Source of the DNA: Halomonas sp. 328
GTDB lineage: Bacteria; Pseudomonadota; Gammaproteobacteria; Pseudomonadales; Halomonadaceae
DNA length: 64,000 nt
Direction: 5' to 3'
Assembly: GCF_015645095.1 (NCBI RefSeq)
Contig: NZ_JADOTW010000019.1
Coordinates: 24,409 to 88,408 of the forward strand
A program made the translations under genes and the position numbers. Shown here piece by piece: positions 17,802 to 26,356 of this stretch (position 1 is the stretch's first letter; each line of letters starts with the position of its first letter). The notes beneath the pieces were generated by a model, which was given only the letters and a program-made list of their open reading frames with translations, searched no databases and was not told where the DNA came from.

Positions 17802-18977
17802 TCAGGCCGCCATGTCCAGCGGCCGGGCCGGCCCGAAGTGCTCGAAGTGACGCCGCTCGACGGGCACCCCGAGGGCCTCCAGATGGGCGTTCACCGCGCT
17901 CATGAAGCCCTGGGGACCGACGAAGTAGCAGTGCGCCTCCCCCTCGGGCAGTAGCGACGCCAGCAGGTCACGATCGATACGCCCCCGGTAGTCGCCCCCC
18001 TCGCCCTCTTCATAGAGCAGGGTGGTATCTAGCAGTTGGGGGAAGGCGCCATCTAGATCCGCCAGCTCCCCGGCGAAGGCGTGATGGGCGGCGTCGCGGG
18101 CGGCATGCACATAGATCACCCGACGCCCCTGCTCCAGGGCCTGGCGGGCCAGGGGCAGCATCGGGGTCTGGCCCACGCCACCGCTGAGCAGCAGCACCGG
18201 GGCGGCGCCGGGCGCCAGGGTCAGGTCACCGGCCGGGGGCAGCAGCTCCAGGGTATCGCCCACCGCCATCCGTGCATGGAAGTGCTCGCTGACCCGACCG
18301 CCGGGCTCGCGCTTGATGGAGAGGCGATAGCTCCGGCCGTTGGGGTAGGCGGAGAGGCTGTAGTGGCGATAGTGGGTCTCGCCGTCCAGGCTCAGCTTGA
18401 CGCCGATATACTGCCCCGGCTGGAAGTCCGCCACCGGGCCGCCGTCCACCGGCTCCAGCAGGAAGGAGGTGATCACCGCGCTCTCCTCGCGGCGTTCGGC
18501 GAGGCGGAAGGTGCGGGTGCCCTGCCAGCCGCCGGGGAGACTGGCGAAGGCGTGGTAGTGGTGGGATTCCAGCTCGATCAGCAGCCCCGCCAGCTCCTCG
18601 TAGAGGGCCCCCCAGGCACCAGCGATCTCCGGGGTCACGGCCTCGCCCAGCACCTCGCCGATGGCCGCCATCAGACACTCGCCGACGATGGGGTACTGCT
18701 CCGGGGCGATGCCCAGGGAGACATGCTTGCTGATCGCCGTGGCCAGCGCCGCCCGGGCCCGGGCCGGCTCATGGCGCAACTGCACATAGGCCAGTACCGC
18801 CCCGGCCAGGGCGCGGGGCTGGGCGCCGCTGGCCTGGTGAGCCGGGTTGAAGAGGGCCTGGACCTCCGGGTAACGGTCGAACATCAACGGATAGAAGCGC
18901 TGGGTAATGGCGTCGAGGTGTTCGGCGACCACCGGGGCGGTGGCGGCGATCAGCTGTTCTTGGTCGTGAGTCAGCAT
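17802..18977 (-). CDS. hmp: Flavohemoprotein / nitric oxide dioxygenase
   Basis: 391 aa. The globin domain (1-140) keeps the distal Y29, Q53 and the proximal heme ligand H85 (ISKHVSLG), the same positions as E. coli Hmp. The FAD domain has RHYSLS, the NAD domain has GGVGQTP, and the C-terminus ends HFEHFGP. It converts NO and O2 to nitrate using NADPH/NADH. ATG 18977 follows AAGGAA. A sigma-54-type promoter and a divergent NorR-family activator indicate NO-induced expression. Confidence 0.95.
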   Translation of the reverse strand: MLTHDQEQLIAATAPVVAEHLDAITQRFYPLMFDRYPEVQALFNPAHQASGAQPRALAGAVLAYVQLRHEPARARAALATAISKHVSLGIAPEQYPIVGECLMAAIGEVLGEAVTPEIAGAWGALYEELAGLLIELESHHYHAFASLPGGWQGTRTFRLAERREESAVITSFLLEPVDGGPVADFQPGQYIGVKLSLDGETHYRHYSLSAYPNGRSYRLSIKREPGGRVSEHFHARMAVGDTLELLPPAGDLTLAPGAAPVLLLSGGVGQTPMLPLARQALEQGRRVIYVHAARDAAHHAFAGELADLDGAFPQLLDTTLLYEEGEGGDYRGRIDRDLLASLLPEGEAHCYFVGPQGFMSAVNAHLEALGVPVERRHFEHFGPARPLDMAA

Positions 18978-19026
18978 GGCGTTCCTTGATCATCGAGTGG
19001 GTTTGGCTCTCTGCCTCTTCCCTAGA

Positions 19027-19041
19027 GCAAGAGACATGCCA
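19027..19041 (-). promoter_or_regulatory. Sigma-54 (-24/-12) promoter of hmp
   Basis: On the minus strand the sequence reads TGGCAT-GTCTC-TTGC, matching the consensus TGGCAC-N5-TTGC with correct GG/GC spacing and one mismatch. It lies 50 bp before the hmp start, so transcription should begin near 19015. It fits control by the adjacent NorR-type activator. Confidence 0.75.
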
Positions 19042-19088
19042 ACCACCCGGGATCACACGCGTAGCAGGGCAGACGAGCCGGAATTGCC

Positions 19089-19200
19089 AAGGGGCGCTGG
19101 AGGCAGAGCTGAGCGGGGGTCCTATGCCAGGGATGGCATCGGTAGCGCCCAGGGAAGGGTTTACAGCGCCCCGCGAGGACCTGCCTCCAGGGTAGCCCCG
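19089..19200 (+). repeat. Dispersed structured intergenic repeat, copy A
   Basis: 112 bp starting AAGGGGCGCTGG and ending CCAGGGTAGCCCCG. The ends are imperfect inverted repeats, and the inside contains GGGGGTCCTATGCCAGG and GCGCCCAGGGAAGGGTTTAC, which recur in copy B (50478) and, in part, in inverted copy C (29411). It sits between the hmp promoter and the NorR-type sites. It has no coding potential. Confidence 0.75.
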
Positions 19201-19291
19201 GGCCGCAACAGCGGGAGCCCACTAACGGCGATAACCCTGGGCCTGGCGTCTTGGCATCCCCCCCTAGTCCCCAGAGCGATGCCCCAAGAGT

Positions 19292-19345
19292 GTTATTTTG
19301 ACTCGACTGATGCTGTTATAGTGACAACGATATTGTTTAAGTGAC
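19292..19345. promoter_or_regulatory. Triple NorR-type enhancer sites between hmp and norR
   Basis: Three 11-bp GT-N7-AC elements are seen: GTTATTTTGAC (19292-19302), GTTATAGTGAC (19315-19325) and GTTTAAGTGAC (19335-19345), spaced 23 and 20 bp apart. NorR-family activators bind three such sites upstream of their sigma-54 targets. The last lies 4 bp before the chosen norR start, so binding could also autoregulate norR. Confidence 0.7.
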
Positions 19346-19349
19346 ACCG

Positions 19350-20876
19350 ATGACCGACTTCCTCGAGGCCCTGCGCCACCTGCTTACCCAGCTGACCCAT
19401 GAGGCCCCCGCCCAGGCCGCCTGGGCCCGGCTGCTGGAGACCCTGGTGGGGGACTACCCCGCCGACGCCAGTACCCTGATGGTGCTGGAGGAGGAGAGCC
19501 TGCGCCCGGTGGCGGTGCTCGGGCTGCATGACGAGGTACGCGGCCGGCGCTTTCGCCTCGCCGAACACCCCCGCCTGGCAGCCATCGCCGCCCATCCCGG
19601 CGTCTGTCGCTTCCCGCCGGACAGCGAGCTCCCCGACCCTTTCGACGGCCTGCTCGACGAAGGCCTCAACCCGGTCCACGACTGCCTGGGAGTGGCCCTG
19701 CGCGACGACGACGAGCGCCTTACCGGCCTGCTGACCCTGGACGCCCTGGCCCCCGGCGCCCTGGCCGAGCTGGACGAGGCGGAGCTGGCCGCCGCCGCCC
19801 ACCTGCTGGGCACCTGTTTGCGCCTGGCCGACCGGCTCAGCGCCACCCGCTCACGGCTCAACGAGGCCCTCGAGCAGGAGGCCCCTCCGGCGGGCATCCA
19901 GCACTGGAACAGCCCCGTCATGCGCCAGCTGATGGCCAATGTGGCCCTGGTGGCCCCCACCGCCATGAGCGTGCTGCTGCATGGCGAGACCGGGGTCGGC
20001 AAGGAGCTGATCGCGCGGAGCCTGCACGCCCGCTCCGAGCGCCACCAGGGCCCCCTGGTGCAGGTCAACTGCGCCGCCCTGCCGGAGAGCCTGGCGGAGA
20101 GCGCCCTCTTCGGGCACCGCCGTGGCTCCTTCTCCGGGGCGGTGAAGGACCATCGCGGCCACTTCCGCATGGCCGATGGCGGTACCCTGATGCTGGACGA
20201 GATCGGCGAGCTGCCCCTGGCGCTGCAGGCCAAGTTGCTGCGGGTACTGCAGGAAGGAGAGATCCAGCCCCTGGGCCAGGAGCGCCCGGAGCCGGTGGAC
20301 GTGCGTATCGTGGCGGTGACCAATCGCGACCTGGCCGCAGAAGTGGCTGCCGGTCGCTTCCGCGAGGACCTCTACCACCGCCTCGGCGCCTTTCCCCTGG
20401 AAGTGCCGCCGCTGCGCCAGCGTCGCGAGGATATCCCGCTGCTCGCGGGCCATTTCCTGGAGGTCAACCGCATCCGCCTGGGGCTCGCCAACCTGCGCCT
20501 GAGTCCGGCGGCGGGGACGGCCCTGCTCGACTGGCAGTGGCCGGGCAATATTCGCGAGCTGGAGCATACCCTGGCCCGGGCGGCGCTGCGCGCCCTGGCC
20601 GACGCCCCGGAGGCGACCCGCCGCCACCCGCTGGCCATCCAGCGACATCATCTGGCCCTGCCCGGAGACGGCGCCGCGCCCCCGCCGGAGACGTCATCGG
20701 CCACCACCGAGCCGCCGCGGCGACCGCTGCGCGAGGCCACCGAGGCCTTCCAGCGCGACACTATCGCCCGGGCCCTGGCAGCGGAGGGCAACAACTGGGC
20801 CGGCGCCGCCCGACGCCTGGGCATGGACCCGGGTAACCTGCACCGCCTGGCCCGGCGCCTCGGCCTTAAGGGTTGA
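19350..20876 (+). CDS. norR: NO-responsive sigma-54 activator NorR/FhpR
   Basis: 508 aa from ATG 19350; an in-frame GTG at 19341 is possible and no strong ribosome site is seen. The N-terminal GAF domain keeps the NorR iron-ligand pattern: PDPFDG (D96, D99), a cysteine at 112 and D131. The AAA+ domain has Walker A GETGVGKE (212-219) and Walker B LMLDEIGE. The C-terminal Fis-type HTH ends the protein. The sigma-54 contact loop reads GSFSGA (259-264) rather than the usual GAFTGA. Divergent from hmp, it is the likely NO sensor activating that gene, like Pseudomonas FhpR. Confidence 0.9.
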   Translation: MTDFLEALRHLLTQLTHEAPAQAAWARLLETLVGDYPADASTLMVLEEESLRPVAVLGLHDEVRGRRFRLAEHPRLAAIAAHPGVCRFPPDSELPDPFDGLLDEGLNPVHDCLGVALRDDDERLTGLLTLDALAPGALAELDEAELAAAAHLLGTCLRLADRLSATRSRLNEALEQEAPPAGIQHWNSPVMRQLMANVALVAPTAMSVLLHGETGVGKELIARSLHARSERHQGPLVQVNCAALPESLAESALFGHRRGSFSGAVKDHRGHFRMADGGTLMLDEIGELPLALQAKLLRVLQEGEIQPLGQERPEPVDVRIVAVTNRDLAAEVAAGRFREDLYHRLGAFPLEVPPLRQRREDIPLLAGHFLEVNRIRLGLANLRLSPAAGTALLDWQWPGNIRELEHTLARAALRALADAPEATRRHPLAIQRHHLALPGDGAAPPPETSSATTEPPRRPLREATEAFQRDTIARALAAEGNNWAGAARRLGMDPGNLHRLARRLGLKG

Positions 20877-20937
20877 CCAGGGAGTCATCGAGCGCCTCGC
20901 CCTTAAGGATTGACCAGGGAGTCGTCGAGCGCCTCGC
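20864..20937. repeat. 37-bp tandem duplication at the norR/GGDEF convergent junction
   Basis: Two adjacent 37-bp copies (20864-20900, 20901-20937) begin CCTTAAGG and differ at two positions. Copy 1 holds the norR stop codon, and copy 2 encodes the last residues and stop of the diguanylate cyclase on the other strand. Read on the minus strand, each copy encodes the same C-terminus, EALDDSLVNP plus stop. Confidence 0.85.
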
Positions 20938-22057
20938 CCGTCACGCCGCCGATGACCCGATCGCGTCCCTCGGCCTTGGCCCGATAAAGGCGCCGGTCGG
21001 CCAGGGCATAGAGAGCCTCGAAACCGGCCATGTGGGGGGTGGCGGTGGCCACCCCGAGGCTCGCGGTCAACCGCTCCTCCGCGGCGCGGCCCGGCAGCCC
21101 CAGGCCGGCGATACGGCCGCGCACCCGCTCGGCGAGGCGGCAGGCGCCGGCCTCGTCACAGGCAGGCAGGAAAATGGCGAACTCCTCGCCGCCCAGGCGC
21201 GCCACCCGGTCCATGGCCCGCACCTCGCCGCTCAGGGCCGCCGCCAGGGCCACCAGGACGGCATCCCCGGTGGGGTGGCCATAGGCATCATTGATGTGCT
21301 TGAAGTGGTCCAGGTCGATCAGCACCAGGCTGGGGGCCTCGCCGCTGCGCCGATAGCGCTCGAACTCCTCGGCGGCCACGTCATAGAGGTGGCGACGGTT
21401 ATCCAGGCCGGTCAGGGGATCGGTGCGGCTCTGCTGAGCCAGGATCTCGCGCTGCTGATAGAGGCGCAGCAGGGTCAGCATCAGCCCGCCCACCATCAGC
21501 ACCGCCACCAGCCCCAGGGCGATCACCGCCAGGGTCAGGCGCTCCATCATGCGCCGCTGGGTCGCCGAGGCCTGGTGCAGGAGTTCGTTGAGTTCGCTAT
21601 AGGCCCAGGCCAGCCCCTCCTCCAGCTCGCCCCCCACCTCTTCCAGGCGCCGCGGGTCGCGCCCCGTCTGGAAGGCCACCAGGGCACGCTCCAGCGCCGG
21701 CAGGCGCGACTCCAGATAGGCCAGCTCCTCGACCAGGGGGCGATAGGCCGCGCGGGGAATCTCGCTGCGCTGCAGCAGTCCGGCGATGCCCTGGATACGC
21801 AACCCGATGATCCAGATCAGTCGCTCCAGCTGCTCCACATGCAGGGTATCGGCGCTGTCCTTGAGGTTGTCCAGGGTCAGCCGCAGACGCACCGCATCCT
21901 CCTGGGCCCGCACCACGTCGGTGACCATGGCGATATAGTCGGCCCCCACATGGCGGCGCGCCTCGGTGATATAGGTGCTCACCGCCAGCAGGCTCAGCGT
22001 CACCAGCAGGATAAAAGCCCCCGCCATGCCCAGTGCCAGGCGGCGCCCCGCCCTCAC
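20903..22057 (-). CDS. Membrane-bound diguanylate cyclase (GGDEF)
   Basis: 384 aa with a GTG start overlapping the upstream gene's stop (GTGA, 22057-22054). A membrane helix near residues 10-28 and another near 172-195 bracket a helical periplasmic domain of about 145 residues. The GGDEF domain follows. It has an active-site GGEEF and an RAMD I-site five residues earlier, so it should make c-di-GMP and be product-inhibited. The metal-binding Asp is in VLIDLDHFKHIND. No EAL domain is present. Translational coupling with a periplasmic protein gene suggests that protein supplies the signal. Confidence 0.9.
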   Translation of the reverse strand: MRAGRRLALGMAGAFILLVTLSLLAVSTYITEARRHVGADYIAMVTDVVRAQEDAVRLRLTLDNLKDSADTLHVEQLERLIWIIGLRIQGIAGLLQRSEIPRAAYRPLVEELAYLESRLPALERALVAFQTGRDPRRLEEVGGELEEGLAWAYSELNELLHQASATQRRMMERLTLAVIALGLVAVLMVGGLMLTLLRLYQQREILAQQSRTDPLTGLDNRRHLYDVAAEEFERYRRSGEAPSLVLIDLDHFKHINDAYGHPTGDAVLVALAAALSGEVRAMDRVARLGGEEFAIFLPACDEAGACRLAERVRGRIAGLGLPGRAAEERLTASLGVATATPHMAGFEALYALADRRLYRAKAEGRDRVIGGVTGEALDDSLVNP

Positions 22058-22527
22058 CGGGCGCTCACCTCACGGATCGACCAGATCCAGCGGGACGAGG
22101 GTTCGCTGCCCTCGAGCACCCCCACCGCATCCGCCGGCACCACCAGCATCAGGGGCCCGAACTGGTCTCGTCCGAGGGGCTCGCCGTCCAGGCGGGTCAC
22201 CAGCAGGTAGGCCTTCTCCGCCCGCTGGGACGGGGTCAGGAAGGTGGTGTAGTCGTCATGGGCGATAAAGCGCACCCGGGCGGCGTGATCCAGCCCTTCG
22301 GCGGCCAGGAAGTCGTCGAGCCAGACACCGGCGAAGCGCCCCTCCGGCCCCTCGAAATGGCGCATCTCCACCTCATGGAGGCCGTGACGCTCGATCTCGG
22401 CGAGGCTCAGGGCGTCGCTCTCCCCGCCCCGGGTCACGGTGAGCACGGGGCTTTCCTGGGCCTGGACCAGGGAAGCGCCCAGCCACAGGATCAGCAGCAG
22501 GGGCGAAAACGGGACGGGAAAGCGCAT
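22054..22527 (-). CDS. Periplasmic protein with sulfite-oxidase/molybdopterin-like fold, partner of a diguanylate cyclase
   Basis: 157 aa with a signal peptide (hydrophobic PLLLILWLGASLVQA, cleavage near residue 24). The remainder resembles small oxidoreductase molybdopterin-binding-like domains: GVWLDDFLAAEG, a FIAHDDYTTFLTPSQ segment and GPLMLVVPADAVG near the end. It contains no cysteine, so the usual Mo-ligating residue is missing and catalysis is unlikely. It is expressed just before, and overlaps, the GGDEF gene. An inferred role is ligand sensing for the cyclase. Family assignment is tentative. Confidence 0.65.
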   Translation of the reverse strand: MRFPVPFSPLLLILWLGASLVQAQESPVLTVTRGGESDALSLAEIERHGLHEVEMRHFEGPEGRFAGVWLDDFLAAEGLDHAARVRFIAHDDYTTFLTPSQRAEKAYLLVTRLDGEPLGRDQFGPLMLVVPADAVGVLEGSEPSSRWIWSIREVSAR

Positions 22528-22646
22528 GGCGGGACTCCTCGATGGACACGGCTCTAATGAGTCATCGGCCGCATTGAAGAAGACTGTACCCCACCGAAAA
22601 ACATTATAAATTTCTGATATTTAGGCCATATCCGGCCACAAACGAC

Positions 22647-22676
22647 GAAGGGCCCGCGATTTCTCGCGGGCCCTTC
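22647..22676 (-). terminator. Terminator of tRNA-Arg
   Basis: A perfect 13-bp stem (22647-22659 with 22664-22676) with loop TTTC lies 10 bp beyond the tRNA 3' end and is followed by a short T-containing stretch on the minus strand. It also blocks readthrough toward the periplasmic-protein gene. Confidence 0.75.
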
Positions 22677-22686
22677 TCGGAAAGCG

Positions 22687-22763
22687 TGGCGCGCCCGACA
22701 GGATTCGAACCTGTGACCCCTGCCTTCGGAGGGCAGTACTCTATCCAGCTGAGCTACGGGCGC
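22687..22763 (-). tRNA. tRNA-Arg, anticodon CCG
   Basis: 77 nt including an encoded CCA end. Read on the minus strand, the acceptor stem GCGCCCG pairs with CGGGCGC. The D-loop is AGCTCAGCTGGATAGAGT, the anticodon arm is CTGCC-CTCCGAA-GGCAG with anticodon CCG reading CGG, and the T-loop is GGTTCGAATCC. The sequence closely matches gammaproteobacterial tRNA-Arg(CCG). Confidence 0.97.
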
Positions 22764-22960
22764 GCGATGCCTGACGCGGCGGCCAGGCGGTCGTCATCCT
22801 ACCTTCCCCCCTGGCCGCTGTCCAGCCCAGCCGCCACCGAGGGCTGGCCATTCGGCGAAGGATGGCATTTTCCTGCCCAGAGGGATGCCGGTATACTGTC
22901 GCCACTTGCGCAGCGCGCGACCCGATTTCGAATAACAGTACCGTCGACGAGGTGGTGAGA

Positions 22961-23701
22961 GTGAAATCCAGCAAGCTGATGATGGGGTGCCTGGCCACCC
23001 TGGGCCTCTCCGCAGGCCTGGCCATGGCCGCACAGGCCCAGACCGATAGCGAGCGCGAGGCGATCGCCGAGCGCCTCAAGCCGGTGGGCGAACTCTGCCT
23101 GCAGGGCGAGGAGTGCGGCAGCGCCGTTGCCGCGGCAGCCCCCAGCGGTAACGGTGATGCCATCGATGGCAGCGCCATCTATGGCAATGTCTGCATGGCC
23201 TGCCACGAGACCGGTGCCGCCAATGCCCCGGTGCGGGGCAACGAGGAGGCCTGGGCCAGCCGCGTCGAGCAGGGCTTCGCCACCCTGCTGGATCACTCCA
23301 TCAATGGCTTCAATGCCATGCCGGCCCGGGGCGGTAACCCCAACCTGAGCGATGCAGAAGTGGAGGCGGCCACCGCCTATCTGCTGGAGCCGGTGATGGA
23401 GGTCCCCGCGCCGAGCAGCGATGATGTGGCCGCCGAGGAAGCCAGCGCCGATAGCGGTCTGGATGGCGAGACCCTCTACGGCAGCAGCGGCTGCGCCGCC
23501 TGTCACGCCAGTGGCGTGGCCGGTGCCCCGGTGCTGGGCGATGCCGATGCCTGGGTCGCGCGCCTGGAGCAGGGCACCGAGACCCTCTATGACCACGCCA
23601 TCAACGGCCTGGGCGCCATGCCACCCAAGGGCGGCAATGCCGGCCTGGGCGACGACGAGGTGAAGGCCATCGTCGACTATATGGTCGCCGAAGCGCAGTA
23701 A
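22961..23701 (+). CDS. Periplasmic diheme cytochrome c (c5-like)
   Basis: 246 aa from GTG 22961, chosen because the signal peptide (VKSSKLMMGCLATLGLSAGL...AQA) starts there; the open frame upstream to 22862 is not protein-like. Two cytochrome c5-type domains carry CMACH (around residue 79) and CAACH (around 181). Each domain has a downstream axial-ligand candidate Met in NAMPARGGN and GAMPPKGGN. An acidic linker near 145-165 joins the domains. It probably shuttles electrons in the periplasm. The partner oxidase is not in the window. Confidence 0.9.
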   Translation: MKSSKLMMGCLATLGLSAGLAMAAQAQTDSEREAIAERLKPVGELCLQGEECGSAVAAAAPSGNGDAIDGSAIYGNVCMACHETGAANAPVRGNEEAWASRVEQGFATLLDHSINGFNAMPARGGNPNLSDAEVEAATAYLLEPVMEVPAPSSDDVAAEEASADSGLDGETLYGSSGCAACHASGVAGAPVLGDADAWVARLEQGTETLYDHAINGLGAMPPKGGNAGLGDDEVKAIVDYMVAEAQ

Positions 23702-23724
23702 GCGGCGCCGATCGAGCCCCGCTC

Positions 23725-23762
23725 AACGACAACGGGCACCCTTCGGGGTGCCCGTTGTCGTT
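23725..23762. terminator. Bidirectional terminator between cytochrome c and rep
   Basis: A perfect 17-bp stem with a TTCG tetraloop (23725-23741 with 23746-23762). It lies between convergent genes and ends in TTT on one side and AAA on the other, so it can serve both. Confidence 0.85.
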
Positions 23763-23784
23763 TCCGGCGTCGTCCGCGCTCGGC

Positions 23785-25833
23785 TCACCCCAGCAGCGAG
23801 CGCAGCCCGGCGATGGCGTCCTTGCCCCGGGCCTGCTTCTTGTCCGGGTCCTCCTTGTCGGCGCGGCCTTCCCACTCCAGGTCGTCGGCGGGCAGCTCGT
23901 CGAGGAAGCGGCTCGGGGTGCAGTCCATCAGCTCGCCATAGGCCTTGCGCTGGCGGGCCAGGGTCAGGGTCAGGGTCTGGCGGGCCCGGGTGATGCCTAC
24001 ATAGGCCAGGCGCCGCTCCTCCTCCACGGTGCCCACCTCGATGGCGTTGCGGTGGGGCAGCAGCTCCTCCTCCCAGCCCATCAGGTAGACATGCGGGAAC
24101 TCCAGCCCCTTGGAGGCGTGCATGGTCAGCAGCTGGACCCGGTCGGAGTCGTCCTCCTCAGCCTGCTGCTCGAGGATATCCCGCAGCACCAGCCGCGAGA
24201 TGGCCGCCTCCACGCCGTCGGTCTCGGTCTCCTCCGAGGCGCTGCTCTCCTCCTCGCGCTCCATCGACTTCTCGAGCTGGTCGATCAGGATCCAGACGTT
24301 GGCCATGCGCCGCTCGGCGATGGTCGGCGCGCTGGCGTTCTGGTAGAGCCAGGCCTCGTAGTCCATCTCGCGGATCATCTCGCGAATGGCGGCGATGGCA
24401 TCGCCGCCGTCCATGCGTCGGCGCACCGCCTCGATAAAGTGGGTAAAGCGACCCAGGCGTTCCACGGCTCTGACCGGCAGCTGCTCGGCCAGACCCATCT
24501 CGCCGCAGGCGGCGAACAGCGAGCCGCCGCGCTCGTTGGCGTAGTTGGCGAGCTTCTCCAGGGTGCCGGGGCCGATCTCCCGGCGCGGCACGTTGACGAT
24601 GCGCAGGAAGGCATTGTCGTCCGCCGGGTTGATCAGCAGGCGCAGGTAGGCCATGGCGTCCTTGATCTCGTTGCGCGAGAAGAAGGAGGTGCCGCCGGAG
24701 AGCTTGTAGGGAATCTGGTAGTGCTGCAGCTTGAGCTCCAGCAGCCGAGCCTGGAAGTTGCCCCGGTAGAGCACCGCGAAGTCGCGCCACTCGGCGCGCT
24801 CCTTGATGCGCCGGGTGAGGATCTCGCTGGCCACCCGCTCCGCCTCGGCCTCCTCGTGGCGGTTGACCACCACGCGAATCGGCTCGCCGGGGCCCATCTC
24901 CGACCACAGGGTCTTGTCGTAGACGTGGGGGTTGTTGGCAATCAGGGTATTGGCGGCGCGCAAGATGGTGCCGGTGGAGCGGTAGTTCTGCTCCAGCTTG
25001 ATTACCTGCAGGCGCGGGAAGTCCTCGCCCAGGGTCACCAGGTTCTCGGGCCGCGCCCCGCGCCAGGCGTAGATCGACTGGTCGTCGTCGCCCACCACGG
25101 TGAAGGTCTGGCGCTCGCCCATCAGCAGCTTGACCAGCAGGTACTGGCTGACGTTGGTGTCCTGGTACTCGTCCACCAGCATGTAGTGGATGCGCTTGCG
25201 CCAGCGCGCCAGGGCCTCCGGGTCGTCGCGCAGCAGCACCACCGGCAGCAGGATCAGGTCGTCGAAGTCCACCGCGTTGTAGGCCTTGAGGTGGCGGTTG
25301 TAGGCTTCAAAGACCCGGGCGGCGAACAGCTCGTCCTCGTCGGCGGCGTGGGACAGGGCCTGGCCCGGCAGGATCAGGTCGTTCTTCCAGTTGGAGATGG
25401 TGGCCTGGACCCGATTGATCTGGTCGGCATCCACCTGGGCGTCCTTGTTCATCAGGTCGCGCAGCAGCGCCTTGGCATCGTCCGGGTCGAACAGCGAGAA
25501 GCCCGGCTTGTAGCCGAGGGTCTTGAGCTCGCTGCGGATGATGGTCAGGCCCAGGGTGTGGAAGGTGGAGACGGTGAGGCCGTGGCCCTCCTTGCCCTTG
25601 AGCATCTGGCCGACCCGCTCCTTCATCTCCCGGGCGGCCTTGTTGGTAAAGGTCACCGCGGCGATGCGCCGGGCGCTCATGCCGCACTCCTGCACCAGGT
25701 AGGCGATCTTGGTGGTGATCACGCTGGTCTTGCCGGAGCCGGCCCCGGCCAGCACCAGGCAGGGACCGTCGATATAGCGCACCGCTTCCCGCTGGCGGGG
25801 GTTGAGCTTGGCCAGCCGCTGTTGAATCGACAT
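23785..25833 (-). CDS. rep: ATP-dependent DNA helicase Rep
   Basis: 682 aa SF1A helicase. Motif I is AGAGSGKT (around 30-37), motif II is VDEYQDTN, motif III is GDDDQSIYAWRGA, motif IV is LEQNYRS, motif V is TMHASKGLEFPHV and motif VI is YVGITRAR. Overall length and the N-terminus RLAKLNPRQREAV match Rep rather than UvrD, which is encoded separately at 61670. It unwinds 3'-5' and helps forks pass obstacles. Its ATG is 3 bp after the trmL stop, so the two are co-transcribed. Confidence 0.95.
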   Translation of the reverse strand: MSIQQRLAKLNPRQREAVRYIDGPCLVLAGAGSGKTSVITTKIAYLVQECGMSARRIAAVTFTNKAAREMKERVGQMLKGKEGHGLTVSTFHTLGLTIIRSELKTLGYKPGFSLFDPDDAKALLRDLMNKDAQVDADQINRVQATISNWKNDLILPGQALSHAADEDELFAARVFEAYNRHLKAYNAVDFDDLILLPVVLLRDDPEALARWRKRIHYMLVDEYQDTNVSQYLLVKLLMGERQTFTVVGDDDQSIYAWRGARPENLVTLGEDFPRLQVIKLEQNYRSTGTILRAANTLIANNPHVYDKTLWSEMGPGEPIRVVVNRHEEAEAERVASEILTRRIKERAEWRDFAVLYRGNFQARLLELKLQHYQIPYKLSGGTSFFSRNEIKDAMAYLRLLINPADDNAFLRIVNVPRREIGPGTLEKLANYANERGGSLFAACGEMGLAEQLPVRAVERLGRFTHFIEAVRRRMDGGDAIAAIREMIREMDYEAWLYQNASAPTIAERRMANVWILIDQLEKSMEREEESSASEETETDGVEAAISRLVLRDILEQQAEEDDSDRVQLLTMHASKGLEFPHVYLMGWEEELLPHRNAIEVGTVEEERRLAYVGITRARQTLTLTLARQRKAYGELMDCTPSRFLDELPADDLEWEGRADKEDPDKKQARGKDAIAGLRSLLG

Positions 25834-25836
25834 CGC

Positions 25837-26322
25837 TTACTCCTTGGGGGCATCGCAGGGTGCCGCCCCGGGGAAACCCAGCTGACGCCAGGCTTCGAAC
25901 ACCAGCACCGCGCAGGCGTTGGAGAGATTCAGGCTGCGGCTGTCCGCGCGCATGGGGATGCGCAGCCGCTGCGCTTCGGGCAGGGCATCGAGCAGCGCCT
26001 GGGGCAGGCCGCGGGTCTCGGGGCCGAACACCAGGGCGTCCCCCTCCCGATAGGCGGGCTCGTGATAACCGGTGCGACCGCGGGTAGAGACCGCGAAGAG
26101 GCGCTCGGGCGCCACCGACTCGAGGAAGGCCTCCCAGCCGGGATGCACATGCACCCGCGCCCACTCGTGGTAGTCGAGGCCGGCACGGCGCAACCGCTTG
26201 TCGTCCAGCTCGAAGCCCAGCGGCTCGATCAGGTGCAGCCGGAAGCCGGTGTTGGCGCACAGGCGGATCAGGTTGCCGGTGTTGGGGGGGATCTCGGGCT
26301 GGTAGAGCACCACATCAAGCAT
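25837..26322 (-). CDS. trmL: tRNA (cytidine(34)-2'-O)-methyltransferase
   Basis: 161 aa SPOUT methyltransferase. It begins [17 protein letters not shown], the typical TrmL opening. The SAM-binding trefoil knot is represented by [14 protein letters not shown] (around 95-108) and by [22 protein letters not shown] near the end. It 2'-O-methylates the wobble base of tRNA-Leu isoacceptors. It is the first gene of a two-gene unit with rep. Length equals the family norm. Confidence 0.95.
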   Translation of the reverse strand: MLDVVLYQPEIPPNTGNLIRLCANTGFRLHLIEPLGFELDDKRLRRAGLDYHEWARVHVHPGWEAFLESVAPERLFAVSTRGRTGYHEPAYREGDALVFGPETRGLPQALLDALPEAQRLRIPMRADSRSLNLSNACAVLVFEAWRQLGFPGAAPCDAPKE

Positions 26323-26356
26323 AAGCGCTTCCTGAAACGATCATCGGCCAAACGCG

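Noticed and set aside
19089..19200. Insertion sequence or transposon
   Set aside because: There is no transposase, no target-site duplication that I can see and the length is only 112 bp. It fits a non-autonomous or structural repeat.
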